A stretch of 24,386 nt of DNA, taken from positions 1 through 24,386 of IMG/VR virus record IMGVR_UViG_3300032291_000088, one strand, 5' to 3'. A model generated the notes under the pieces. The model made no database searches, was not told the origin of the DNA, and saw nothing but the letters and a program-made list of their open reading frames with translations. The translations under genes and the position numbers were made by a program. Below, one piece after another: positions 8,265 to 17,208 of this stretch. Origin of the DNA: a virus. Positions within the stretch are counted from its first letter, which is position 1. Every line of letters starts with the position of its first letter.

Positions 8265-9836
8265 ATGGCAACTTATAAAGTTAAAAAAGGTGACACCCTT
8301 ACCGCTATTGCTAAAAAGGCTGACATAAGCCTATCTGCGTTACTCAAACTTAACCCACAAATTAAGAACCCAAGTCTTATCAATCCTGGTCAGGTAATTA
8401 CTACTTCTAAAGCAACACCAGTAACCCCTACTGCAGCACCTGCTGGTGGTAATGACGCAAAAAATACTGCGAAGGCAAGAGCTGAAGAAGCAGATGCTAT
8501 TGTTAACCAGTACGCAGATGCAGCCAGCGGGGACACTTATCTTCAAGGACGTTATGGCCCAGGCAGTGGTCTAACCGCACCAGGTGCTATCGCAACACAG
8601 GCAATCCCAGTAGCAGCAACCCCAGTAGTACCTAGCACTGGTACCGCAACTGCTACTGGTACCGCAACTGCTATACCAGTAGGTTCGGAAGTTTTTGGTG
8701 AAACAGTTACACTTGAAGAAGTACCTGGCGAAGGTTCAGAAAACGCCCCTGCTCGTTACAGATCTGTTACATCCAGAAAGCCAAAGTATAATCCTATTAG
8801 TGGTAAATTAACTGGATACGAGATTACTTACAGTGATGGAACTGTTGAGTTTGAAGCCGCAGATAGCGGTGATGATGAGGTTGGCGTAGCCGCTACTACT
8901 TACGAAGCACCAGATGGAAAGATATTTACTAATATAGATCTTTACAATGCTTACCTTGGTCAACTAAAATTAGATGAGAAGCGTCAAAGAGGACAGTCTG
9001 CTTACGAACTATTGTATGAAGAATTTGATCGCTATGGACTTGCTTCTCTAGTAAAAGATGTTGAAGAATTTATTAAAGATGGTCTATCTAAGTCAGAACT
9101 TACACTCAAGCTACGCGGGACAAAGACCTACCAAACACGCTTTGCTGCTAACGCGGAACGCGTTAAGAATGGCTTAGCCGCAATATCTGAGGCTGAATAC
9201 ATTGGACTCGAAGACCAGTACCAGAACATTATGCGTAACTATGGACTACCAGAGTCTTACTATGCTAGAAGTAAAGATGGATTCGGTACCCAGATTGGTT
9301 TCCAGAAGTTTATTGCTAATGACGTATCAGCAACTGAACTAGAAGACCGCGTTATGGCAGGCCAAGAGCGCGTACTAAACTCTAACCCAGAGGTATTAGC
9401 AGCGCTAAAGAGTTTCTATCCTGGTATCACTAACGGTGACATTCTTGCCTACACACTAGATCCAACTAATGCGCTAACTGAAATCAAGCGCAAGGTGACA
9501 GCAGCAGAGATCGGTGGAGCAGCAATGCAAGCTGGACTCAAGACTGACCTAACTCGTGCTGAAGAACTTTCTCAAGCTGGTATTACTAAGGCTCAAGCAC
9601 AACAAGGTTTCCAGACAGTAGCTGAAGTAGCACCTCGCGGTGGACAACTAGCAGCAATGTACGGTGAAGATCCTTACACACAGACCACAGCAGAACAAGA
9701 AATCTTTGGTCTATCTGGTTCAGTAGAAGCATCTAAGCAACGCAGAAAACTTGCTGGCTTGGAACGAGCATCATTCTCTGGACAATCAGGAGCAGCCCAA
9801 GGCGCACTCGGTAGAGAACGCGCCGGCAACTTCTAA
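8265..9836 (+). CDS. LysM-domain virion protein (523 aa)
   Basis: Residues 2-46 are a clear LysM domain: YKVKKGDTLTAIAKKADIS, then LLKLNPQIKNPSLINPGQVI. This fold binds N-acetylglucosamine-containing glycans, chiefly peptidoglycan. A Thr/Ala/Pro-rich linker follows (about 50-140, with an 18-base tandem duplication), then a small beta domain (YNPISGKLTGYEITYSDGTV, about 172-195) and a long helical C-terminus ending in a Gln/Gly/Ala-rich tail (SFSGQSGAAQGALGRERAG). No lysozyme, amidase or transglycosylase motif is visible, so it is more likely a wall-binding structural protein than a lysin. Start ATG lies two bases after the upstream stop with AGGGG before it. Position before the scaffold suggests an internal or vertex protein that meets the cell wall during DNA entry (inference). 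Confidence 0.85.
   Translation: MATYKVKKGDTLTAIAKKADISLSALLKLNPQIKNPSLINPGQVITTSKATPVTPTAAPAGGNDAKNTAKARAEEADAIVNQYADAASGDTYLQGRYGPGSGLTAPGAIATQAIPVAATPVVPSTGTATATGTATAIPVGSEVFGETVTLEEVPGEGSENAPARYRSVTSRKPKYNPISGKLTGYEITYSDGTVEFEAADSGDDEVGVAATTYEAPDGKIFTNIDLYNAYLGQLKLDEKRQRGQSAYELLYEEFDRYGLASLVKDVEEFIKDGLSKSELTLKLRGTKTYQTRFAANAERVKNGLAAISEAEYIGLEDQYQNIMRNYGLPESYYARSKDGFGTQIGFQKFIANDVSATELEDRVMAGQERVLNSNPEVLAALKSFYPGITNGDILAYTLDPTNALTEIKRKVTAAEIGGAAMQAGLKTDLTRAEELSQAGITKAQAQQGFQTVAEVAPRGGQLAAMYGEDPYTQTTAEQEIFGLSGSVEASKQRRKLAGLERASFSGQSGAAQGALGRERAGNF
8637..8672 (+). repeat. 18-bp tandem duplication in LysM gene linker
   Basis: Two exact copies of ACTGGTACCGCAACTGCT (8637-8654 and 8655-8672) encode TGTATA twice in the disordered linker after the LysM domain. 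The identical codons show a recent duplication in a region where length is probably tolerated. Confidence 0.9.
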
Positions 9837-9849
9837 ACAACAAAGCCTG

Positions 9850-9873
9850 CCACTAGAACGACTGGCCTAGTGG
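9850..9873 (+). other. Intercistronic hairpin upstream of scaffold gene
   Basis: CCACTAG (9850-9856) and CTAGTGG (9867-9873) pair perfectly over seven bases around a ten-base loop. It lies in the 128-base gap before the scaffold start, the longest non-coding stretch within the late operon. No T-run follows, so it is unlikely to be an efficient terminator. It may be an mRNA processing or stability element. I see no convincing -10/-35 pair in this gap. Confidence 0.5.
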
Positions 9874-9964
9874 AGCGATAAGAAGACCAGTAGTAGGAGC
9901 CATACCCGTCCCCCAACGGACTATGAGGCCTACGTCAATCAAACAAATGATAGGGAGAAGGACT

Positions 9965-10432
9965 ATGTCCAATTACGACTACGAGGATGACGATGACTTC
10001 GATATGGATTCATCAAGTAATGACCTTGTAAAGCAACTACGTAAGGCGTCTAAGCAAAAGGATAAGGAACTCGCTGAACTTCGTTCACAGTTCGATGGCC
10101 TAAGCAAAGCGCAACGTGAAAGAACTATCAAGGATACCCTCGAACGTCGCGGGGTAAATGCGAAGATAGCTTCGTTTATCCCACAGGACATTGAACCAAC
10201 TGAAGATTCGGTGTCTAAGTGGCTTGAAGATTATGCCGATGTTTTCGGCATTGATTTAGGCCAAGCCCAAACTACGAATGTAGATCCAGCCAACGCAGCA
10301 GCGTACAAGAGAATGACTAATACAGCGGAACAGGGTATGACCCCAGACCGAGGTGCAGATGTTATGTCTCGTTTAATGAACGCAAACAGCAAGGAAGAAC
10401 TGGACGAAATTATTCGTCAGTCTGGGATTTAA
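9965..10432 (+). CDS. Capsid scaffolding-like protein (155 aa)
   Basis: Start ATG 9965 is preceded by AGGGAGAAGG; an in-frame ATG at 9923 would add 14 residues with a poorer ribosome site. The N-terminus is strikingly acidic (YDYEDDDDFDMDSSS), then comes a charged helix (DLVKQLRKASKQKDKELAEL) and a compact middle part (RRGVNAKIASFIPQDIEPTE). The C-terminus is helical (MSRLMNANSKEELDEIIRQS). Small acidic helical proteins directly before the major capsid gene are typically scaffolds, which guide procapsid assembly and leave before DNA fills the head. No protease motif is visible, so any scaffold processing would need another enzyme. The position and composition support the call; no sequence motif proves it. 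Confidence 0.75.
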   Translation: MSNYDYEDDDDFDMDSSSNDLVKQLRKASKQKDKELAELRSQFDGLSKAQRERTIKDTLERRGVNAKIASFIPQDIEPTEDSVSKWLEDYADVFGIDLGQAQTTNVDPANAAAYKRMTNTAEQGMTPDRGADVMSRLMNANSKEELDEIIRQSGI

Positions 10433-10462
10433 CCCAACCCAACAAACGAAAGGTTATACCTA

Positions 10463-11398
10463 ATGGCAATTCCAGGTGGTGCCCTAACCGGTACATCGGA
10501 CATTAGCGCTCTCGTAAAAGCAGCATACGATCAGTATGTAAGAATGGCACTACGTTCCATTCCTGTTATGCGCGGTCTCGCAGATGTCAAACCAGTCCAA
10601 CAGGCTATGCCAGGTTCGTCAGTTGTTTTCTCTATCTATTCAGATCTAGCACAAGCTACATCTACATTGACAGAAACTACTGATGTATCAAGCATTGCTC
10701 TTGGCAACCCAAACCAAGTTACAGTAACTCTGAACGAATACGGTTCAGCTGTAACAACAACAAAGAAGTTAAACCTAACTTCATTCAACGACGTTGATTC
10801 AGCTCTTGCTGACATCATCGCGTACAACTCAGCAGACTCAATTGATGCTGTAGTAGCAGCTGTCCTAACAGGCGGCACCAACGTAATCTACGGTGGCAAC
10901 GCAACTACAACAAACACAATTGATGCCGCAGACACAATGTCTGTAGCTGCGATCCGTAAGGCTGTAACAGAACTTCGTACTGCGAAGGCTGTTCCACGCA
11001 TCAACGATCTATACGCTGCATACCTACACCCACGTCAGGCAGCTGACTTGCGTGCTGAATCAGGCACTGGTGGATTCCAGGCTCTAACCCAGTACGTAGA
11101 CCGCACACCATTCGTAGCAGGCGCCGTAGGCGTCATCGAAGGTGCGTTCGTTGTTGAGACACCTCGTGTGCCTTTCGCAGCTAACACAAACTCTCCAGCA
11201 GTAAATGTCTACAAGGCAGTTGTTGCAGGTCGTGAAGCCCTAGCGGAAGCACAGGCTCAGGACATTGAGACCATCATTGGACCAGAGATTGACGCTTTGC
11301 GTCGTTTCCGCACCATTGGTTGGTACTACTTCGGTGGCTTTGCTCGCCTCCGTGAAGCAGCTCTCTACCGTATTGAGACTTCTTCAAGCCTCGGCTAA
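10463..11398 (+). CDS. Major capsid protein (311 aa)
   Basis: The gene follows the scaffold by 30 bases, with GAAAGG before the ATG. The N-terminus has a helical arm (DISALVKAAYDQYVRMALRS), then an extended beta region (PGSSVVFSIYSDLAQATSTL, NPNQVTVTLNEYGSAVTTTK) resembling the E-loop of HK97-fold capsid proteins. A long helix follows (IAAIRKAVTEL-like, read as SVAAIRKAVTELRTAKAVPR), then YAAYLHPRQAADLRAE and the C-terminal beta and helix elements (IIGPEIDALRRFRTIGWYYF). Length, position and this pattern fit an HK97-fold coat protein, possibly related to the N4gp56 group (uncertain). It would assemble in many copies around the scaffold and portal. A stable hairpin lies just after the stop. 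Confidence 0.85.
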   Translation: MAIPGGALTGTSDISALVKAAYDQYVRMALRSIPVMRGLADVKPVQQAMPGSSVVFSIYSDLAQATSTLTETTDVSSIALGNPNQVTVTLNEYGSAVTTTKKLNLTSFNDVDSALADIIAYNSADSIDAVVAAVLTGGTNVIYGGNATTTNTIDAADTMSVAAIRKAVTELRTAKAVPRINDLYAAYLHPRQAADLRAESGTGGFQALTQYVDRTPFVAGAVGVIEGAFVVETPRVPFAANTNSPAVNVYKAVVAGREALAEAQAQDIETIIGPEIDALRRFRTIGWYYFGGFARLREAALYRIETSSSLG

Positions 11399-11408
11399 TT
11401 TGAGCAAC

Positions 11409-11438
11409 GGCAGGGGCGGGGTCAAACCCGTCCCTGTC
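11409..11438 (+). other. Stable hairpin after the capsid gene
   Basis: Bases 11409-11420 pair with 11427-11438 over 12 positions (ten Watson-Crick, two G-T) with a six-base loop. It begins ten bases after the capsid stop. The following bases (ACTATAAGAAAG) contain no T-run, so it is not a classical terminator. It more likely protects the abundant capsid mRNA 3' end or partly attenuates downstream transcription. Confidence 0.65.
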
Positions 11439-11457
11439 ACTATAAGAAAGGGATAAT

Positions 11458-11778
11458 GTGCCATACCAATTAAACACTCCTTGGAACAACGAGACTTGGA
11501 CTGATAATAACTTCTCTCCTTATTCTCGCCTAGCCGGTAAGCGTTTACAAGGTGGCACACCTGATGGTGTTATTGGAGTAAGTCTTACCGATATTGCTCG
11601 TGGTATTACTTTGCTTGTTAATGGAAGCGTAGTAACTGAGAACCGCACACCAAGTCAAGATGATCTATCAGATGCTGACGCCTATTATCTAGGTGGCCAC
11701 GAATACACGATTGATGACCAAGCCGCAGCAATACTAATAGCAGCAGGCTATTCCGACTACCTAACACCGGTGGTCTAA
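11458..11778 (+). CDS. Hypothetical head-region protein (106 aa)
   Basis: GTG start with AGAAAGGGA just upstream, 59 bases after the capsid stop. The product starts MPYQLNTPWNNETWTDNNFS and has a central hydrophobic strand (VIGVSLTDIARGITLLVNGS) and an acidic later part (SQDDLSDADAYYLGGHEYTI). No enzymatic motif is seen. Position right after the major capsid protein is where decoration, head-completion or stopper proteins are often found; I cannot assign which. The stop overlaps the next ATG (TAATG). Confidence 0.7.
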   Translation: MPYQLNTPWNNETWTDNNFSPYSRLAGKRLQGGTPDGVIGVSLTDIARGITLLVNGSVVTENRTPSQDDLSDADAYYLGGHEYTIDDQAAAILIAAGYSDYLTPVV

Positions 11779-12050
11779 TGAGTTTACATAGGAGAACAGT
11801 TCACCTTGAGTATGTCGAAGGTTGCTTCGGCTGCAAGGTAGGCGAACTACAGTTAGATGTTGGAGCCGCAAAGAGTAATGGCGTGCCAACTGCTAAGGCG
11901 CACGATAAGGAACTAAGTTCCTATTACAGCGCAATACGACAAGGAATTGAACCAGTATCAACAAAGCAAAGAGATATTGATGCTGCTGTAATTGCTAGCA
12001 ATACCGCTGGCAAAGCGTTCAATGGCAACACAATGGGATTCAAAGACTAA
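11778..12050 (+). CDS. Small phage protein with CxxC motif (90 aa)
   Basis: The ORF begins at a TAATG junction with the previous gene. The N-terminal motif YVEGCFGCKVGELQLD holds a Cys-x-x-Cys pair; the rest is helical (KELSSYYSAIRQGIEPVSTK, ending AGKAFNGNTMGFKD). I associate this arrangement with short proteins found among virion genes of other phages, but know of no assigned function. Two cysteines alone do not make a zinc site, so any metal or disulfide role is unproven. It may be a head-associated protein, given its position. Confidence 0.75.
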   Translation: MSLHRRTVHLEYVEGCFGCKVGELQLDVGAAKSNGVPTAKAHDKELSSYYSAIRQGIEPVSTKQRDIDAAVIASNTAGKAFNGNTMGFKD

Positions 12051-12066
12051 CTAACAAGGAGTAACT

Positions 12067-12225
12067 ATGAAAAATAATATAGAAGACGAAATGAACGAGG
12101 GCGTTGACCTTGTTAAGAACGTTGAGGAAGCAAACTACTACCCAGCAGCTGACAAGCAATACCCAAATGCTCGCAAGTATATGACATACGAATCAATCTC
12201 TACAGGTATCGGAGGAAAGAAATAA
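12067..12225 (+). CDS. Small charged hypothetical protein (52 aa)
   Basis: Start ATG 12067 has AAGGAG seven bases upstream. The 52-residue product is acidic at the N-terminus (MKNNIEDEMNEGVDLVKNVE) and Tyr-rich with a basic end (YYPAADKQYPNARKYMTYES, then GIGGKK). The stop forms a TAATG junction with the next ORF, which supports both as genes. First of four consecutive microproteins between the capsid and fibre blocks. No domain recognised. Confidence 0.7.
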   Translation: MKNNIEDEMNEGVDLVKNVEEANYYPAADKQYPNARKYMTYESISTGIGGKK

Positions 12226-12368
12226 TGCCAAAGGTCGGAAAAAAAGAATTTCCATACACCGCTAAGGGCGAGATGATGGCAAAGATGGAAGCCAAGAAGA
12301 CTGGTAAGAAAATGGAAACCAAGAAGACTGGCAAGAAGATGGTAAAGAAAATGGGCAAGAAGAAGTAA
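12225..12368 (+). CDS. Very basic Lys-rich microprotein (47 aa)
   Basis: Starts at the TAATG junction with the previous gene. After MPKVGKKEFPYTAKGEMMAK the protein is built of near-identical nine-residue units of the type MEAKKTGKK, METKKTGKK, then MVKKMGKKK. Lysine makes up roughly 40 percent, with almost no hydrophobic residues. Such composition suggests binding to DNA or RNA, for example neutralising packaged DNA. The N-terminal KEFPYTAKG segment resembles short phage proteins I have seen in marine and freshwater phages, without assigned function. DNA binding is inferred from charge only. Confidence 0.7.
   Translation: MPKVGKKEFPYTAKGEMMAKMEAKKTGKKMETKKTGKKMVKKMGKKK
12285..12338 (+). repeat. 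27-bp tandem repeat in Lys-rich gene
   Basis: Two 27-base units (12285-12311 and 12312-12338) differ at three positions and encode MEAKKTGKK and METKKTGKK; a diverged third unit follows. The repeat built the basic tail of this protein by in-frame duplication. Confidence 0.85.
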
Positions 12369-12632
12369 ATGCCAAAGACTCCTGCGTGGCAACGCAAAGA
12401 AGGACAAAACCCTAAAGGTGGACTTAACGCTAAGGGTCGCGCTAGTGCTAAAGCAGCAGGCAGTAACTTAAAGCCACCTGTTAAAAAAGCAGAAGCAGCC
12501 AAGTCACCTAAAGCCGCTGCCCGTAGGAAATCATATTGTGCTAGATCAGCCGGTCAAGCCAAGATGTTTCCAAAGGCAGCGAAAGATCCTAACAGTAGAT
12601 TAAACAAAGCAAGAAGGGCTTGGGACTGTTAA
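12369..12632 (+). CDS. Conserved basic phage protein, PAWxRKEGxNPxGGLNAKGR type (87 aa)
   Basis: The ORF directly follows the previous stop. The N-terminus TPAWQRKEGQNPKGGLNAKG and the end KDPNSRLNKARRAWDC match a short protein type that I recognise from many phages of marine and freshwater bacteria, in which the arrangement GGLNAKGR, SFCAR-like (here SYCARSAG) and DPNSRxNK...W.C is kept. The middle is a variable Ala/Lys/Pro-rich linker (PPVKKAEAAKSPKAAARRK). Two conserved cysteines flank the C-terminal half. The function of the family is not known to me. High charge and location within a cluster of basic microproteins suggest nucleic acid or capsid contact (inference). Confidence 0.8.
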   Translation: MPKTPAWQRKEGQNPKGGLNAKGRASAKAAGSNLKPPVKKAEAAKSPKAAARRKSYCARSAGQAKMFPKAAKDPNSRLNKARRAWDC

Positions 12633-12796
12633 TGAAAAAGAAAGCAGCATTTTGGGATACAAAGAATCCTAAAGAAAAATCAAGCAAGTTAACTCCTGCG
12701 CAGAAAGCAGCGGCTAAGGCCAAAGCAAAAGCAGCAGGAAGACCATATCCAAACTTAATAGACAACGCAGCAGTAGCTCGCAAAAAGAAGAAGTGA
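12632..12796 (+). CDS. Small basic phage protein (54 aa)
   Basis: Starts at a TAATG junction with the previous gene. The product begins MKKKAAFWDTKNPKEKSSKL, has a Lys/Ala helix (TPAQKAAAKAKAKAAGRP) and ends YPNLIDNAAVARKKKK. The GRPYPNLIDN end resembles short conserved proteins in other phages, of unknown role. It closes the four-gene microprotein cluster. Basic helices of this kind can bind DNA, but nothing here proves it. Confidence 0.75.
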   Translation: MKKKAAFWDTKNPKEKSSKLTPAQKAAAKAKAKAAGRPYPNLIDNAAVARKKKK

Positions 12797-12805
12797 GGTA
12801 GATAG

Positions 12806-13092
12806 GTGCCAACAGGAACACCAGGATCAACTCTAGTAGCTGAACTAAACAGGCTTGCCAATGGTGGCACCTATCCATCTATCTCTACATATGTGGATGA
12901 GGCAAAGGCCGCACTCAACTGGGCCACTGCTCGTGGAGTCACAACTCAACACACAGATACGGTAGGTATTCTCAATGACATTGCGGGGATCACGACTCCT
13001 GCGTGGCAGCATCTGGACTATAACGGTGTATGTAATTACATCGCTGGCACTACTGGTCTTACTGCTAACGCAGCTCTCCAAGGACTCACATC

Positions 13093-13096
<4 letters not shown>
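12806..13096 (+). CDS. Conserved small phage protein, GTPGSTLVAELNRLANGG type (96 aa)
   Basis: GTG start with GAGGTAGA upstream. The sequence opens PTGTPGSTLVAELNRLANGG and closes with a hydrophobic segment (YNGVCNYIAGTTGLTANAAL). The middle is Ala/Thr-rich and helical (YVDEAKAALNWATARG). I recognise the general form from short genes next to fibre genes in other environmental phages, but no function is known to me. Its TGA overlaps the TTG start of the next gene by three bases, suggesting coupled translation with the structural protein that follows. Confidence 0.75.
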
Positions 13097-15184
<2,088 letters not shown>

Positions 15185-15185
<1 letters not shown>

Positions 15186-15400
15186 TGACTAATCCAATGA
15201 TTCGTATTCATAACGTCGAAACCGACGAAATCATCGATCGCGAAATGAACGCCGATGAATTGGCACAATACAAAAAAGACGTAGCCGAGTCAACTAAAAA
15301 AGAAAAGGAAGTATCGGCAGCTAATACAGCTCGACAAGCGCTATTAACTAAAATCGGAATCACAGCCGACGAAGCGGCGTTATTGCTTGGGGGCAACTAA
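15185..15400 (+). CDS. Small fibre-associated protein (71 aa)
   Basis: Begins at a TAATG junction with the fibre gene and ends at one with the second fibre gene. The N-terminus MIRIHNVETDEIIDREMNAD is followed by a charged helix (KDVAESTKKEKEVSAA) and a short C-terminal hydrophobic helix (KIGITADEAALLLGG). Short proteins of this type are common next to phage fibre genes, and I regard it as a possible fibre assembly helper. Evidence for that role is position and helical content only. Confidence 0.8.
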
Positions 15401-16464
15401 TGACAAGAGCTAGAGATGTTGCAGACACACAAGAGAACAACGGCGGCGGCGTAGCGCCATTTGTTGCGGGTAAGAACAAGATTATCAACGGTGACTTTTT
15501 TGTAAATCAACGAGCGTTCACAACTTCTACATCAAGTGGTCTTTATCCAGCCGATAGAACAATAATGTTTAATGCAGGCGGTACTTGCACTACAAGTAGG
15601 CAAGACTTCACTCCTGGAACTGCGCCCGTTGCTGGTTATGAAGGTCGCAATTATCTTCGAGTAGCAATTTCTGGGCAATCTGCATCAACAGACTATTACC
15701 AGCTCAGACAACTAATTGAAGATGTTACAACTTTTGCTGGTCAAACCATAACATTATCTTTTTGGGCAAAAGCAAATAGTGGTACTCCAAGTATTGCAGC
15801 AAACTTTGTGCAGAACTATGGTACTGGTGGCACACCATCAGGCGCGGCTTTTGCAACTACTGCACAAAAGACTGCAATCACAACATCTTGGGTAAGGTAT
15901 TCGTTTACATTTGCTATTGCCTCTATTGCTGGCAAGACACTGGGAACCACCGCTAATACATCAAGTTTTGAATTAAGACTTTACCTCTCGGCTGGTTCTG
16001 CTTTTAATTCAGAAACTTCCACACTTGGTGTTCAGGCTAATACCTTTGACATTTGGGGGATGCAGGTAGAAGCAGGCAACGTAGCCACCCCATTCACAAC
16101 TGCCACTGGCACCATTCAAGGTGAACTTGCTGCTTGTCAGCGGTATTATTGGAGAACTGCTGGCGGCACTGTTTTTGCTGCTATAGGTACGGCGCGAATG
16201 ACGTCAACTACTGATGCGAATGCTTACATCAATTTACCTGTAACTATGAGAGTAGCGCCTACTAGCGTTGATTTTTCCACTTTGGCGTTGAGTGTTTCAG
16301 GTAGTTCTCAAGCGGTAACTACTTTAACTTTAACAGATAAAAGTACGACAAATGCTACAGTGAATCCGAGTTGCGCTGTTGGTACATACATAACAGGACA
16401 GCTCGTTTTTCTTATAAATAACAACTCAACATCAGCATATCTAGGTTTTAGTGCGGAGCTATAA
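15400..16464 (+). CDS. Tail fibre / receptor-binding protein with jelly-roll-like domain (354 aa)
   Basis: Starts at a TAATG junction. After a short polar leader (TRARDVADTQENNGGG) comes AGKNKIINGDFFVNQRAF, a signature I associate with carbohydrate-binding-module-like fibre proteins in environmental phages. The middle has the beta-sandwich pattern QTITLSFWAKANSGTPSIAA, TTSWVRYSFTFAIASIAG and FDIWGMQVEAGNVATPF; that last motif (WGxQxExGxxATPF) closes many such domains. A C-terminal domain (ACQRYYWRTAGGTVFAA onward) follows, similar in style to trimeric fibre heads. It probably recognises a cell-surface glycan. No hydrolase motif is seen. Confidence 0.8.
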   Translation: MTRARDVADTQENNGGGVAPFVAGKNKIINGDFFVNQRAFTTSTSSGLYPADRTIMFNAGGTCTTSRQDFTPGTAPVAGYEGRNYLRVAISGQSASTDYYQLRQLIEDVTTFAGQTITLSFWAKANSGTPSIAANFVQNYGTGGTPSGAAFATTAQKTAITTSWVRYSFTFAIASIAGKTLGTTANTSSFELRLYLSAGSAFNSETSTLGVQANTFDIWGMQVEAGNVATPFTTATGTIQGELAACQRYYWRTAGGTVFAAIGTARMTSTTDANAYINLPVTMRVAPTSVDFSTLALSVSGSSQAVTTLTLTDKSTTNATVNPSCAVGTYITGQLVFLINNNSTSAYLGFSAEL

Positions 16465-16465
16465 A

Positions 16466-16612
16466 ATGGAAAAAGTAACCTTTATAGAAGTAGAAACTTT
16501 AGGTGGCATAGAAGTTCACGCCATCATTGATCGAGGCAACAATGAATTTACCTCAATGCTTAAATCTACCTATGACGAACAGCAAGCCAACCTTAAAAGC
16601 CTAGAGGCTTAG
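16466..16612 (+). CDS. Small fibre-associated protein (48 aa)
   Basis: ATG 16466 follows the previous stop by one base. The 48-residue product begins MEKVTFIEVETLGGIEVHAI and ends in a charged helix (STYDEQQANLKSLEA). Beta-then-helix short proteins following fibre genes are common in phages, with an assembly or unknown role. It ends 14 bases before the glycosyltransferase gene. The ORF is short, so confidence is moderate. Confidence 0.55.
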   Translation: MEKVTFIEVETLGGIEVHAIIDRGNNEFTSMLKSTYDEQQANLKSLEA

Positions 16613-16626
16613 TATAGGCTTGGCCT

Positions 16627-17208
16627 ATGAAGATAAACGAATACTTTGATCGGGTTGTAGTAATCAACCTAGACCGCAGGCCAGACCGTATGGAGATACT
16701 AGGTCCTCAGTTAGATGAACTAGGAATCCAGTACGAAAGATTCTCAGCAATAGATGGCAAAGAACGTGGTATTAGCCCTATAACTGCTGGAACTATGAGT
16801 CACGTTGAAGTATTAAAGAATCATAGAGATCAAAAAATTCTAGTACTAGAAGATGATGCTTATTTTATAGAAAACTTTAATGAGCAATTTGAGGCAGTAA
16901 TAAAGACGCTACCTAATGACTCAGATATATTTTACTTAGGAGCTTTGCTCCCAAAGCATACAGGTAAAGTAACACCAGTAAATGATAATTGGGCTAGACA
17001 AGTTATGACTACCGGTTCTCACGCTTACTGTATAAATCCAGCAAGAGTAAATTATTTTATAGAAAATCTTGATGGCTATGAATGGTACATAGATATTGGT
17101 CTGCGAGTATTTGCAGAAAAATATAATGCTTACATAACACAGCCTAACCTAGTAACACAATTCCCCTCATACTCTGATCTAAGAGAACGAGAGGTAGATG
17201 ACTTTTGA
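16627..17208 (+). CDS. GT25-family-like glycosyltransferase (193 aa)
   Basis: Motifs fit glycosyltransferase family 25: VVINLDRRPDRM at residues 11-22, SAIDG at 40-44, MSHVEVLK at 57-64 and ILVLEDDAYF at 71-80, whose DD is the expected sugar-nucleotide or metal site. A C-terminal half follows with GSHAYCINPARVNYFIENLD and a YIDIGLRVFAEKYNAY segment. GT25 enzymes transfer sugars (classically galactose) to lipooligosaccharide in bacteria and to collagen in animals. No signal peptide or membrane segment, so it is cytoplasmic. At 193 residues it is near the short end of the family. No Shine-Dalgarno precedes the ATG, and a six-base inverted repeat covers the start. Its TGA overlaps the next start. 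The target is unknown: fibre, capsid or host glycan. Confidence 0.85.
   Translation: MKINEYFDRVVVINLDRRPDRMEILGPQLDELGIQYERFSAIDGKERGISPITAGTMSHVEVLKNHRDQKILVLEDDAYFIENFNEQFEAVIKTLPNDSDIFYLGALLPKHTGKVTPVNDNWARQVMTTGSHAYCINPARVNYFIENLDGYEWYIDIGLRVFAEKYNAYITQPNLVTQFPSYSDLREREVDDF

Noticed and set aside
9837-9964. tRNA or small RNA gene in the longest internal gap
   Set aside because: The hairpin and other short inverted repeats do not form a cloverleaf, there is no T-arm consensus, and no promoter is seen.
11265-11489. Overlapping + (11265-11456) and - (11274-11489) ORFs at the capsid end
   Set aside because: Both are shadows of the capsid gene and the hairpin region; they lack ribosome sites and plausible composition.
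12138-12870. Three hydrophobic minus-strand ORFs opposite the basic microproteins
   Set aside because: Lys-rich codons (AAG, AAA) read on the other strand as Phe/Leu, giving false membrane-like proteins. The plus-strand frames have ribosome sites and stop-start overlaps.
16610-16627. Promoter (TAGTAT) just upstream of the GT25 gene
   Set aside because: The -10-like hexamer has no -35 and lies in the end of the previous coding sequence and a palindrome; spacing to the ATG does not fit a leaderless start as well as the 24259 example.
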